In this document: positions 1 to 6,986 of the stretch, in pieces
How the letters are laid out: every line of letters begins with the position of its first letter
How positions within the stretch are numbered: the stretch's first letter is position 1
Origin: a virus
Length of the DNA: 41,300 nucleotides
Direction: 5' to 3' (one strand)
IMG/VR virus record: IMGVR_UViG_3300010885_038679
Coordinates: 1 to 41,300 of that record
Program-made: the position numbers and the translations under genes
The notes under the pieces: model-generated
Seen by the model: the letters and a program-made list of their open reading frames with translations, nothing else
What the model was told of the DNA's origin: nothing
Databases searched by the model: none

Positions 1-220
1 AATCTTCGCCACGATCGTAAGCACCAATCGCTTCGTAAACCACTTCACGAACCGCGGTGTCCATTGCTTCGCCAAACTTTTCGTAATCTGAGTCAGCCAA
101 GTCACGCAGGTTTTGTTGAACCAGGCTCCAAGGGCTTTTGCGATAAGTGTGATACTCGATAATGTCTGCAACAGCTTGGTCGCCGGCTTCGCTAAACATA
201 CCAAAACTTTGAACTACCAT
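1..220 (-). CDS. Hypothetical protein, 3' end cut by window edge
   Basis: An open frame starts with ATG at 220 and runs off the left edge after 73 codons without a stop. A strong Shine-Dalgarno (AAGGAG) lies about 7 bases before the ATG, and a good sigma70 promoter lies at 251-279. The visible part is acidic (rich in Asp and Glu) and soluble, with no membrane segment or signal peptide. I do not recognise the family. The promoter, ribosome site and uninterrupted frame make it a real gene; the function is unknown. Confidence 0.75.
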   Translation of the reverse strand, partial: MVVQSFGMFSEAGDQAVADIIEYHTYRKSPWSLVQQNLRDLADSDYEKFGEAMDTAVREVVYEAIGAYDRGED

Positions 221-250
221 TTCCAACTCCTTTTTGCTTAACATGTATGT

Positions 251-279
251 ATTATAAGCGGTTTCGGGGTTTTGGGCAA
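251..279 (-). promoter_or_regulatory. Sigma70-type promoter for the left-edge gene
   Basis: On the minus strand TTGCCC (-35, 274-279) is followed after exactly 17 bases by a perfect TATAAT (-10, 251-256). Start of transcription would be near 244, giving a leader of about 25 bases that carries the AAGGAG ribosome site of the gene starting at 220. Confidence 0.75.
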
Positions 280-288
280 CCTTTTCGT

Positions 289-313
289 AAAAAACCCTAC
301 AAAAAGTAGGGTT
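289..313 (-). terminator. Rho-independent terminator
   Basis: An 8-bp stem AACCCTAC / GTAGGGTT (293-300 with 306-313, 5-base loop) is followed on the minus strand by a run of six T (294-289). It overlaps the stop codon of the gene at 312-599 and insulates it from the promoter at 251-279. Confidence 0.8.
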
Positions 314-599
314 ATTTTGTTGCTTTTTTGCGACTTTGTAAGTCATTGATTTTTAACACTTTTTTGTACCCTGTTTTTTGTGGTTTTTTCACGTTAAATT
401 CCAAATCTGTGTAATATTTTAGCATTTTCTTGCTCATATTATGAACCACATCCATACTGTCGTCGTCAATGACCCATTGGTAAGGACACAATTTCCAAGT
501 CTTGGTAACTGAAAATTTATAGTATAAACTACGATGCTCTGCGTCTGCGGCATCAAATATTCTTAATGGTCGTTGCCCTAGAACAAACGATTTTAACAT
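312..599 (-). CDS. Hypothetical small phage protein
   Basis: A 95-residue protein, basic at its C-terminus (a Lys/Arg-rich last 25 residues), with no membrane segment. The start is supported by a GGAGG ribosome site just before the ATG. It follows the zinc-finger gene by only 4 bases and ends inside a rho-independent terminator, so it is the last gene of a short minus-strand unit. The family is not recognised. The basic tail could bind nucleic acid, but that is only a suggestion. Confidence 0.65.
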   Translation of the reverse strand: MLKSFVLGQRPLRIFDAADAEHRSLYYKFSVTKTWKLCPYQWVIDDDSMDVVHNMSKKMLKYYTDLEFNVKKPQKTGYKKVLKINDLQSRKKATK

Positions 600-603
600 A
601 GGC

Positions 604-804
604 TTATCCTCCGTTGATGGCTTTTATTTTTTCACGTTTTTCATGATCATCCCTGCACTCGGGACTACAGAACGTAAAATCTGTTGGTACTTCACATTCA
701 ATACAGAATCCTGTTCGGACCGGTACAAATGGTTTAGCGGTTGCACGTCGAAGTTCTTCGGCCGCTTCCATTGCTTCTTGTGCGTCATCAATTATATCTG
801 CCAT
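604..804 (-). CDS. Small zinc-finger protein, DksA/TraR-like or zinc-ribbon
   Basis: A 66-residue protein with two CxxC pairs: CIEC near residue 34 and CSPEC near residue 46, spaced as in a four-cysteine zinc finger. The N-terminus MADIIDDAQE followed by a helical segment resembles short phage TraR/DksA-type proteins, which bind RNA polymerase. The C-terminal CSPECRDDHEKRE also resembles small zinc-ribbon proteins of other families. A role in adjusting host transcription is plausible but not shown. It is packed between two other small genes in the same orientation. Confidence 0.7.
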   Translation of the reverse strand: MADIIDDAQEAMEAAEELRRATAKPFVPVRTGFCIECEVPTDFTFCSPECRDDHEKREKIKAINGG

Positions 805-822
805 TATCTTAGTTTCCTTTTT

Positions 823-1089
823 TTAACTTCCATTACTTAGTACCCACATAAAAATGTCAGGCCCTTCAAGTATTACCATTTCATCTGCATACTTCAAGCA
901 TTTGAATCTATATTTACGATCAATAACTATAATCTCTACCATCTTGGGAGTAAAACGTTGAATCTGTGCAACATGCATGCCGCCATCACTTACCGCCACA
1001 TACTGACCTTCTTTGAGAGTGCGACCAAGCAAGTCTAGATGACAGCCATTGGTTGGTACACTTTTAATTGGTCGCCTGGTCTGCAACAT
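823..1089 (-). CDS. Hypothetical small phage protein
   Basis: An 88-residue protein. Its middle part (GQYVAVSDGGMHVAQIQRF, then TPKMVEIIV) reads like a small beta-barrel or SH3-like fold, a type often seen in tiny phage proteins, but I cannot assign a family. It sits one base after the gene at 1091-1354 and shares its promoter at 1381-1409. No signal peptide or membrane segment is visible. Confidence 0.6.
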   Translation of the reverse strand: MLQTRRPIKSVPTNGCHLDLLGRTLKEGQYVAVSDGGMHVAQIQRFTPKMVEIIVIDRKYRFKCLKYADEMVILEGPDIFMWVLSNGS

Positions 1090-1090
1090 T

Positions 1091-1354
1091 TTATTCCCAC
1101 CGATTCAGTTGATGATCCCAATGTCTAGAATCATAAATTTGAAATTCAATTTCTAAACCCACGGCACCTAATCTAACCTTGCCTCCGGCATGATCTCGCT
1201 TGATAGTAAAATTAAGTTCAATCAGAAAAATAGTATTTGTACGATATGCATTCAACTCCCACGACTTGACTTTGGTAAGTAGTCCATGCTTAATAAAAAG
1301 TCCTGAAAACTTGTTACTAAAGGGATTGACGATTTCAAATATAAAATTTATCAT
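1091..1354 (-). CDS. Hypothetical phage protein
   Basis: An 87-residue protein beginning MINFIFEIVNPFS and ending in Trp- and His-containing beta-rich sequence. Proteins of this length with this type of start are common as unknowns in T4-like phages (recalled, not searched). It is the first gene after the promoter at 1381-1409; the expected leader is about 20 bases and carries no clear Shine-Dalgarno, so translation may start without one. Function unknown. Confidence 0.6.
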   Translation of the reverse strand: MINFIFEIVNPFSNKFSGLFIKHGLLTKVKSWELNAYRTNTIFLIELNFTIKRDHAGGKVRLGAVGLEIEFQIYDSRHWDHQLNRWE

Positions 1355-1380
1355 GTGGTAAATGTATCTGGTGTGCGTGT

Positions 1381-1409
1381 ATTGTACACGAATACAAGTA
1401 CTATGTCAA
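1381..1409 (-). promoter_or_regulatory. Sigma70-type promoter
   Basis: Perfect TTGACA (-35, 1404-1409), 17-base spacer, TACAAT (-10, 1381-1386) on the minus strand. It drives the gene starting at 1354 and the small genes after it. It lies in the short gap beyond the stop of the gene at 1415-1639. Confidence 0.85.
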
Positions 1410-1414
1410 GTTTT

Positions 1415-1639
1415 TTAACCCCAGTCTTTTTTGTCTCCGTTGGCTTCGTTGTCTCGGTAACCTGCGGTGTATGCCGCTAGCTCTGCCGCAGTCATTTGAT
1501 CCATGTCAATGCGACGGGTTCTATGAGTGTCACCTGCAAAGTAATGAGGCCAGTAATCACGTCCATAATATGAATCGGCTTGACCGCGATCGTAAGGGCC
1601 ACCATGGCGTTGATCGTAAGTTGCGGTTTGTGTAATCAT
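1415..1639 (-). CDS. Hypothetical small Tyr/Asp-rich phage protein
   Basis: A 74-residue protein, rich in Tyr, Gly, Arg and Asp in the first half (YDRGQADSYYGR) and ending AYTAGYRDNEANGDKKDWG. Proteins with this pattern of repeated tyrosines and a charged tail recur in aquatic T4-like phages as short unknowns (recalled, not searched). An AAGGAGAAAC ribosome site precedes the ATG. It is in a tight minus-strand run with the genes at 1650 and 1858. Function unknown. Confidence 0.6.
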   Translation of the reverse strand: MITQTATYDQRHGGPYDRGQADSYYGRDYWPHYFAGDTHRTRRIDMDQMTAAELAAYTAGYRDNEANGDKKDWG

Positions 1640-1649
1640 TTGTTTCTCC

Positions 1650-1853
1650 TTAGATAGTTGGCATTGTGGGCATGAACCTGATGGTGAAGCCTTTGCTTAC
1701 AGGCCAAAGTTCATACTGTAGTTCACGAATCTCTCGACGCATTTCATCAGCATCTCTGTTTTGCCAAACAGAAGTTGAAACAATGCGTTCACCTGTCCGA
1801 GTACGCCTGTCTGTTTTGTAGATGTACATGGTATGAATCGGTTTCATAATCAT
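1650..1853 (-). CDS. Hypothetical small protein
   Basis: A 67-residue basic protein with a pattern of alternating Arg and hydrophobic residues. A ribosome site (AAGGAG) precedes the ATG at 1853. It lies 4 bases after the GIY-YIG-like gene and 10 before the next gene, consistent with one transcript from the promoter at 2191-2219. No family recognised. Confidence 0.55.
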   Translation of the reverse strand: MIMKPIHTMYIYKTDRRTRTGERIVSTSVWQNRDADEMRREIRELQYELWPVSKGFTIRFMPTMPTI

Positions 1854-1857
1854 CTCC

Positions 1858-2184
1858 TTATAGTGTATTTAAAGTGGGCTTCAACAATGCAGTCAGTTCA
1901 CGCTCACGAGCATGAGCCGCAGTCTTGCCACGTACTACTTCTAGCAAGTAAGGAGTGAAGCCTTCACGTCCATATGTACGAAGTGCTTCGCACAGGTTCC
2001 AGTTCTTGCTTTCTGTATTAGCACGGCTCAAGTGACGGTTAAAACGTCCACGCACAGAGCTCAAAGCAGAGCCATCTACAACGGTAATGCCAATGTAGCT
2101 GTCGCCTGTAACTTCACAAAACAATTCGTAAATTGCGTGGTTACGGTCTGTACGTCTTTTGCGGGATACTGTTTTGCTGTTCAT
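1858..2184 (-). CDS. GIY-YIG-like nuclease-domain protein
   Basis: A 108-residue protein. An AIYE...SYIGIT pattern (residues 17-34) matches the GIY...YIG strand pair of the GIY-YIG nuclease fold. A helix with RFNRHL (47-52) and a late Glu/Asn pair (ARERELTALL..LN) fit the usual arrangement. GIY-YIG domains cut DNA in homing endonucleases and repair enzymes, but small stand-alone phage versions are largely uncharacterised. I chose the ATG at 2184 over the one at 2202, because 2202 lies inside the promoter and 2184 falls at the expected transcription start. No Shine-Dalgarno fits before it, so the mRNA may be leaderless. Confidence 0.7.
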   Translation of the reverse strand: MNSKTVSRKRRTDRNHAIYELFCEVTGDSYIGITVVDGSALSSVRGRFNRHLSRANTESKNWNLCEALRTYGREGFTPYLLEVVRGKTAAHARERELTALLKPTLNTL

Positions 2185-2190
2185 GTGTTT

Positions 2191-2219
2191 ATTATAACGC
2201 ATTTAGAGCCAGACGTCAA
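2191..2219 (-). promoter_or_regulatory. Sigma70-type promoter giving a near-leaderless mRNA
   Basis: TTGACG (-35, 2214-2219), 17 bases, perfect TATAAT (-10, 2191-2196). The start codon at 2184 lies 7 bases beyond the -10 box, where transcription should begin. A palindromic element lies 32 bases upstream of the -35 box (2252-2267). Confidence 0.85.
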
Positions 2220-2251
2220 CCGTTTTTAGGGCTTTTTTTGACTCTATTTTT

Positions 2252-2267
2252 GTTGTATTTTAGCAAC
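2252..2267. promoter_or_regulatory. Palindromic GTTG-N8-CAAC element, copy 1
   Basis: GTTGTATTTTAGCAAC, a near-perfect inverted repeat, lies upstream of the promoter at 2191-2219. Two close relatives sit just upstream of the promoters at 11382-11410 and 11750-11778. There is no T-run after it on either strand that would make it a terminator. It is best read as a protein-binding operator or activator site. Confidence 0.5.
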
Positions 2268-2331
2268 AAACTGGAATATACACTGGATTAAGCTGGATTA
2301 TATATTCTATTATCCACTATAATATTATTGA

Positions 2332-2523
2332 TTATGGTACTTTATATGGACCTGTATATACGGTATAATTACCAGATTCGGGCTCAGAATCATTATAGAT
2401 TTTCATGAATAGTAATGCTTCGCCGCAAAACTCAAAATATACTTCATCGATTATGTTACTAGTTTGATTTGTATATTCTACTAGATTAACCCGCCATAAT
2501 CCAGAAAAATTTATATCAGCCAT
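2332..2523 (-). CDS. Hypothetical small protein
   Basis: A 63-residue acidic protein, beta-strand-like, with no membrane segment. It begins 43 bases after the stop of the B12-type radical SAM gene and is probably cotranscribed with it. Between them lies a possible 17-codon reading frame (2516-2569) that could couple translation. Base composition here is more AT-rich than in the neighbours. Family unknown; moderately likely to be real. Confidence 0.5.
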   Translation of the reverse strand: MADINFSGLWRVNLVEYTNQTSNIIDEVYFEFCGEALLFMKIYNDSEPESGNYTVYTGPYKVP

Positions 2524-2565
2524 TATCGGGAAAATAATCTTCCATTACACCTTCTCTATGTAATT

Positions 2566-4062
2566 TCATTGTGCATTGTTCAAATGTTTGCCCGTGGTCA
2601 AATTATAATTATAACTGGCTCGTGCCATTGAGTTTTCATAGGATTTCTCATTGAGATTGGTCTGATTAAATGGCATATTTTCCACAATAGATTCTGGTAT
2701 GTCATGGAACCAAGCACCTGCAACTTCCCAGCCGCCAATTTTTATATGTTGTCTAGCAGAAGCATTACATTTGTTAGAAATTTCTTGTGCCTTGGCCGCA
2801 GTCATTCCAGATGTATGTACCCAGTCCAATGACCGTATGTTGTGCGCCAATTCTTTAGTGGTATACCCATAAGATTTTGGTTTTTTTTCAAACAAGCTGT
2901 ATGGCACATCACCCTTTGCTGTTCGGTGCATTCCAAGTGCATTGAAATTCCAACTTCTAAATAGACGACTCTTGTTCTCAATTAGGTAATCATTCCATTT
3001 ATGAATTTCTTCTTCAGAGTCACCTGGTAGACCAGCAATTAAACTGGCATGCATTTTAACACCACTCTCATTGAGAGTTTGTGCAATTTCAAGTACCCGG
3101 TCAACTGCAATGCCTTTTCCAACTACCTGTCTAGATTCTTTTCGCATAGACTCGAGGCCAATAAACCCACCCTTGATACCCAAGTCAAGTAGCATAGAAA
3201 GCATATTGGGTTTGGTGATAATTAGTTCAGGCCTAATATAACTCACAAATTCAAATTTTGATAACTTAGCAATTTCAATTGCTCGTTTAACTATATCTAG
3301 TTTTTCGTAGCTGTCGTTAAATGTATCATCAGATATCATGTATCGGTAGGTACCAAACAACTCATAATTTCTTTTAAGTTCGCTACCGATGCTTTCTGCT
3401 GTTCGTATATAATCGTATGACTTTTTACCCAGGAAAGGATGTGTGCAAAATGCACATTTAAAAATACAGCCCCTGCTTATTTCAATAGGTAAGGGTTGAT
3501 GAGATAAGAATCCATCCTCTTCCTTAAAGACTGTTTCAATTTCATCCACATTTATTATTTGATAATCTCTGTCAGCTGATACTATTTTAATTTTGCCAGG
3601 ACCCGGACCAGGAATGCCGTGTGCATCTGTTGTATAAATCAAATCTGACGTTTTTCCATAGAGATAATCAACAAGCTTGACAAATGCAATATCACTGAAC
3701 CCACTAACAAACCAGTCAGAATAGTTATATAACAATGACGGTGGAGTGGTACTGGTGCCTCCAACAACAATTGTTATGTCCGGAAAGAGACTCCTAAATC
3801 TCCTGAAAAAAGTAAGATCCTGTGCCCACTTATTGGCTGGAAAATCATACCAGGCAGCACTGATACCTAATATTTTTGTTTCTGGTGTAATAAGTGTTGA
3901 CAACAATTCAATCATTTGATCCTGATCAAGTGCCCAGGCGTAGTCAATGGCCTTTAGTGAATATCCTGCATTTTCAAATGCTGTTCTTAATCTAAAAGGA
4001 CCAATTGCTCTGCCTATTCGATCAAATGTGATACCACCAATCAGTATTACATTATAACTCAT
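2566..4062 (-). CDS. Radical SAM protein with B12-binding-like N-domain
   Basis: About 498 residues. The first ~180 have the Rossmann-like pattern of a cobalamin-binding domain (VILIGG at the start, IVVGG near 98-102), but I see no DxHxxG lower-ligand motif, so cobalamin may bind base-off or not at all. The radical SAM core follows, with the cluster motif CIFKCAFC (C199, C203, C206). This is the layout of BchE/methyltransferase-type class B radical SAM enzymes. The start was set at 4062, where ATG overlaps the stop of the lipoprotein gene (TAATG), instead of the longer frame to 4122. The substrate is unknown. It stands apart from the seven-gene array further right. Confidence 0.85.
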   Translation of the reverse strand: MSYNVILIGGITFDRIGRAIGPFRLRTAFENAGYSLKAIDYAWALDQDQMIELLSTLITPETKILGISAAWYDFPANKWAQDLTFFRRFRSLFPDITIVVGGTSTTPPSLLYNYSDWFVSGFSDIAFVKLVDYLYGKTSDLIYTTDAHGIPGPGPGKIKIVSADRDYQIINVDEIETVFKEEDGFLSHQPLPIEISRGCIFKCAFCTHPFLGKKSYDYIRTAESIGSELKRNYELFGTYRYMISDDTFNDSYEKLDIVKRAIEIAKLSKFEFVSYIRPELIITKPNMLSMLLDLGIKGGFIGLESMRKESRQVVGKGIAVDRVLEIAQTLNESGVKMHASLIAGLPGDSEEEIHKWNDYLIENKSRLFRSWNFNALGMHRTAKGDVPYSLFEKKPKSYGYTTKELAHNIRSLDWVHTSGMTAAKAQEISNKCNASARQHIKIGGWEVAGAWFHDIPESIVENMPFNQTNLNEKSYENSMARASYNYNLTTGKHLNNAQ

Positions 4063-4352
4063 TATCGTCCATAGCCTTGACGATATGCTTCTTGTTCTCT
4101 CTTGCGCTGTTCTTCTTGCCAACGTTGACGTGCGCCACGTTCACAAGCGGCTCTGTCACTGTGAAGTTGATATTGAGCACAGGTGCTGTTTACAATGATC
4201 ACTTGCTCGTGTGTTACCACTCTGTGCTGTGGCTGTGCCATTGCATTGCCAATGATAAGGCCAGTGGTACCAGCAAGTACAGCAGTACCTGTTCTACTTG
4301 CACAACCCGTCAGGGCCATAGTTGCTACGATTGCGATTAAAAGTTTTTTCAT
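4062..4352 (-). CDS. Small lipoprotein
   Basis: A 96-residue protein with a clear lipoprotein signal: MKKLLIAIVATMALTGC, lipobox LTGC with the modified cysteine at residue 17. A Gly/Ala stretch follows, then a charged Arg/Glu/Gln-rich tail. It should be exported and lipid-anchored in the host envelope. Candidate roles include superinfection exclusion or a spanin-like function, neither shown. The start at 4352 is chosen for its AAAGGAG ribosome site and the signal peptide; the longer frame to 4439 overlaps the neighbouring gene. Its stop overlaps the radical SAM start. Confidence 0.8.
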   Translation of the reverse strand: MKKLLIAIVATMALTGCASRTGTAVLAGTTGLIIGNAMAQPQHRVVTHEQVIIVNSTCAQYQLHSDRAACERGARQRWQEEQRKREQEAYRQGYGR

Positions 4353-4371
4353 GTTAAACTCCTTTAGGTAT

Positions 4372-4635
4372 TTATAGGCTAACTGATTTAAACATAAGCA
4401 TGTCTTGTTCATCCTCAAAACAAACCTTGTACTTGTCAAAGTTGGTCATGTCTCTTAGATTGCTGTCATGTCCACCCCAGGTCATGTTCCAGCGGCCTTC
4501 ACGATAGTCAAACGGCTCCCAGGCCCGACCAAAGTTTTTCTCACACCATTTGTGAGCCTGCACTCGTTTGTTCAAATCGATGAAAGTTTCATGCACCAAG
4601 TTATTAAATGATGCTGGGTGAACAAAATGTGTCAT
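4372..4635 (-). CDS. Hypothetical protein
   Basis: An 87-residue protein rich in aromatic residues and His (WCEKNFGRAWEPFDY, WNMTWGG). No signal or membrane segment. Its ATG overlaps the stop of the preceding gene (TAATG at 4635), so it is translationally coupled to it. The family is not recognised. Confidence 0.65.
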   Translation of the reverse strand: MTHFVHPASFNNLVHETFIDLNKRVQAHKWCEKNFGRAWEPFDYREGRWNMTWGGHDSNLRDMTNFDKYKVCFEDEQDMLMFKSVSL

Positions 4636-5030
4636 TAACCTCTCCTCATTGTGGCAATATCATGTGCCTCTTCATTACTAAAAATTGGAACTGCATTTGA
4701 TTTATGCATAGTGCCAATGCCTTTGACCTTGGTACCTGTGTACTGCGGTGATGCTCGATATGTTCCGGCTCCTGCTTCACCTGTGTTAAGAGATGGGAGA
4801 CGTGCGCTTGTTCTACCAGGTGGTGCGCTGAGATTGTACACCAGCGGCTCAGCACTCATTGCACGTCGGCGTTTACGTTCTTCTTGTTCCACGCCTTGAC
4901 GCTTTAGTATTTCATTCCAAGATTCTTCCAATTCTTCTGCCTTTCGTTTAGCTTCTGATGAGGCAAATTTAATTTTACCTTTTTTCTTGCCTGTGGTACT
5001 AAGCCACGGACCTTCCATATGCATCGACAT
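4635..5030 (-). CDS. Hypothetical phage protein with coiled-coil N-half
   Basis: A 131-residue protein. Residues 15-60 are Lys/Glu/Arg-rich and predicted helical (coiled-coil-like). The rest is Pro/Gly/Ser-rich and likely disordered. An AAAGG ribosome site precedes the ATG at 5030, and the promoter at 5060-5088 gives a leader of about 20 bases. The alternative frame beginning at 5122 in another phase overlaps the promoter and is rejected. Function unknown; similar charged, disordered proteins occur in T4-like phages. Confidence 0.65.
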   Translation of the reverse strand: MSMHMEGPWLSTTGKKKGKIKFASSEAKRKAEELEESWNEILKRQGVEQEERKRRRAMSAEPLVYNLSAPPGRTSARLPSLNTGEAGAGTYRASPQYTGTKVKGIGTMHKSNAVPIFSNEEAHDIATMRRG

Positions 5031-5059
5031 ATTAGCCTTTCAAAGTTGCTCATTGTGTT

Positions 5060-5088
5060 ATTATAGCGTATAATTAAGTACTTGTCAA
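5060..5088 (-). promoter_or_regulatory. Consensus sigma70 promoter
   Basis: Perfect TTGACA (-35, 5083-5088), 17 bases, perfect TATAAT (-10, 5060-5065) on the minus strand. It drives the group 4635, 4372, 4062 and 2566. It sits in the divergent gap shared with the plus-strand HNH gene, whose own promoter I could not identify with confidence. Confidence 0.9.
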
Positions 5089-5126
5089 ATTTCTTGGTAA
5101 GTATAGTTTTATCCTGAACCACTTTT

Positions 5127-5684
5127 ATGATCCACGATTCACAATATCCAGCTTTACTACTAAATGCTGACTTTCAACCGGTCCACATGCATCCATTGAG
5201 TACAATATCCTGGCAAGATGCAATTAAGTCTGTCTTCACAGACCGTGTAAATGTTGTAGCTGAATACGATGTAGAGGTCCATAGTGCTACTCGAAGCTGG
5301 AGACTGCCCAGTGTAGTGGCCCTAAAAGACTATGTCAAGCGAGACCAAACTCCTACATTCAGTCGTTACAATGTTTATCTTAGAGACCAGTTCACTTGCC
5401 AATATTGTGGTGGCGAATTCGAAGCCAGGCACTTGACATTTGATCACGTTATCCCAAGAGCACATGGCGGTATCAGTTCGTGGCAAAACGTTGTTGCGGC
5501 CTGTAGTCCATGTAATCATCGCAAAGGTGCAAAGTTACCGCAGGAGGCTAAAATGTTCCCATTAACAAAGCCAGTGCCTCCTAGTGCATGGGACCTGTAT
5601 GCACGTGGTAAACGTAGGCCGCAAAGCAATCTCCATGAAACATGGAGAGACTACCTGTATTGGGATATTGAGTTAGATGCTTAA
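5127..5684 (+). CDS. HNH endonuclease
   Basis: A 185-residue protein with a complete HNH/treble-clef core: zinc cysteines CQYC (C91, C94) and CSPC (C126, C129), catalytic DH (D106-H107), N121 and the final N130-H131. This is the McrA-like family that cuts DNA with a bound metal. It is one of only two plus-strand genes in the window and lies divergent from the gene at 4635-5030. No good Shine-Dalgarno precedes the ATG. Its stop overlaps the stop of the convergent oxygenase gene by a few bases. It could be a homing-type, packaging or host-DNA-degrading nuclease; context does not decide. Confidence 0.85.
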   Translation: MIHDSQYPALLLNADFQPVHMHPLSTISWQDAIKSVFTDRVNVVAEYDVEVHSATRSWRLPSVVALKDYVKRDQTPTFSRYNVYLRDQFTCQYCGGEFEARHLTFDHVIPRAHGGISSWQNVVAACSPCNHRKGAKLPQEAKMFPLTKPVPPSAWDLYARGKRRPQSNLHETWRDYLYWDIELDA

Positions 5685-6277
5685 TACTCGCCAGGAGCAT
5701 CAACAAGGCCAATTGGGTTAATTCCTGATTGCCTTGACTCTTGCCACTTAGTCTCTGGCATGATATCTAAGATTAAGTGGGTTCTAAACTCTGTGCCTCT
5801 GTTGGTTGCACTATGAGTCACACGATTATTCAATTCGTATAGATAACCCATTTCCATATGGTACTCTTCGGTTTTCCAAAGTTGTACACACTGGTCGTTG
5901 GTATAAATTGGTACATGTAAACGCACACAATTATCATGGAACCACTGTGGATCTTTGTGCCAACCTAGTGTTACTCCTGGAAGTAGCGTAGCAACTTCAC
6001 CACGAATCCATTTGTATCCTGCAAACCTAGGCAAGGTCAAGATCCAATCTAGCAGGGGCTTGCTTGCTCGTAGAATTTCTGTTTGCTCTGGTGTGTAAGT
6101 TTTATTAGGCTTGCTGATAGGAAACGGATATTCTACCAATTTGCCATCAGACAGAACTTTTTCAAATCTATCATATGTACCATTGCCCCAGTTGGCTTTT
6201 TTACAAGCTTCAATGATAGGGTCTACTAGACTGGTATCAATAGCGTCTACCACACGATGATTTAATTCAAATAGCAT
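5681..6277 (-). CDS. Aspartyl/asparaginyl beta-hydroxylase-like 2OG-Fe(II) oxygenase
   Basis: A 198-residue protein of the Asp/Asn beta-hydroxylase type. The iron-binding pattern is HKD (H107, D109) and a distal His in RVTHSATN (H155), with an arginine for 2-oxoglutarate at R165 (EFRTHLILDIMP). The phrase YELNNRVTHSATNRG recurs in the paralogs at 21030 and 21762. It uses 2-oxoglutarate, O2 and Fe(II) to oxidise an unknown substrate. It follows the oxygenase at 6279 by one base and is the last gene of the run beginning at 9788. Confidence 0.85.
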   Translation of the reverse strand: MLFELNHRVVDAIDTSLVDPIIEACKKANWGNGTYDRFEKVLSDGKLVEYPFPISKPNKTYTPEQTEILRASKPLLDWILTLPRFAGYKWIRGEVATLLPGVTLGWHKDPQWFHDNCVRLHVPIYTNDQCVQLWKTEEYHMEMGYLYELNNRVTHSATNRGTEFRTHLILDIMPETKWQESRQSGINPIGLVDAPGEY

Positions 6278-6278
6278 A

Positions 6279-6986
6279 TTACCAATCCAGTATAGTTGGG
6301 ATAGTTCTCTTGTTCCGAGGTATATTTTCTCTTACAGGCCAAGTTTTAGCATAAGGTTGGACTGCACTTTTTAGAATATCAATCAACATGATTATTCTAG
6401 GCTCTGTGCCAGTATGCTTGGTACCGTGAAATACATTGCAGTCATCAAAACCAAATAACTCACCATCTACCCATTCATGTCTTTCGTTTTCAATATCAAA
6501 TACACAACCTGTTGCTTGCTTTAACACCAAGTGAAAACGAATATATTCATTTACCAAGCCCCAGTGGTGATTCAATTTGCTTCCAGGTAATGAAATATTA
6601 AAAGTGACTGCACCAAGTACCTCAATGTTCCTATACATCCACTGTTGTATAAATGGCATACGATGTAGCCTTGCATCATTGAATGATATTTTCTCACCAC
6701 CTGGTTGCTTCCAATTCTTCCAGTCCATTGACTTTGCTTCGTGATGGTCAACAAAATCTTCTCTTAGCATAACAGGCATGGCTTTGAAATCACCAACATA
6801 CAATTCTTCACCTGTTAGGTCAGTGATATAGTTTGCTTTGATGCCTTTTTCTTCTTCATTTGTTACACGTGCCTTATACGATTCTCGCATTGAGTTTTTA
6901 ATAAACTCATCACGAATTGTGGTCCAATTGTCGGTTAAAGGATCTAGTAATTTACAAGAGTTAAAGTATATGTAGTTACTTTCCAT
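6279..6986 (-). CDS. Aspartyl/asparaginyl beta-hydroxylase-like oxygenase
   Basis: A 235-residue protein. LNHHWGLVNEYIRFHLVL (around 138-155) and DDCNVFHGTKHTGTEPRIIMLIDI (181-204) match the two iron/2-oxoglutarate segments of the Asp/Asn hydroxylase family: proximal His 140/141, distal His 187, Arg 197. The acidic ligand of the usual HxD motif is not evident; AspH itself uses only two histidines, so activity is still possible. It overlaps the upstream TauD-like gene by 11 bases. Substrate unknown. Confidence 0.8.
   Translation of the reverse strand: MESNYIYFNSCKLLDPLTDNWTTIRDEFIKNSMRESYKARVTNEEEKGIKANYITDLTGEELYVGDFKAMPVMLREDFVDHHEAKSMDWKNWKQPGGEKISFNDARLHRMPFIQQWMYRNIEVLGAVTFNISLPGSKLNHHWGLVNEYIRFHLVLKQATGCVFDIENERHEWVDGELFGFDDCNVFHGTKHTGTEPRIIMLIDILKSAVQPYAKTWPVRENIPRNKRTIPTILDW

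Noticed and set aside
2250-2268. The palindrome at 2252-2267 as a rho-independent terminator
   Set aside because: No T-run follows on the minus strand, the stem is short, and similar copies lie upstream of promoters. A binding site fits better.
2516-2569. A 17-codon frame overlapping the stop of the B12-type radical SAM gene and the start of the next gene
   Set aside because: It might couple translation, but it has no ribosome site of its own and is too short to support as a gene. It could be checked by conservation in relatives.
5082-5107. A plus-strand promoter for the HNH gene (TTGTCA and TATAGT)
   Set aside because: Spacing is 14 bases, too short for sigma70, and the boxes overlap the minus-strand consensus promoter.
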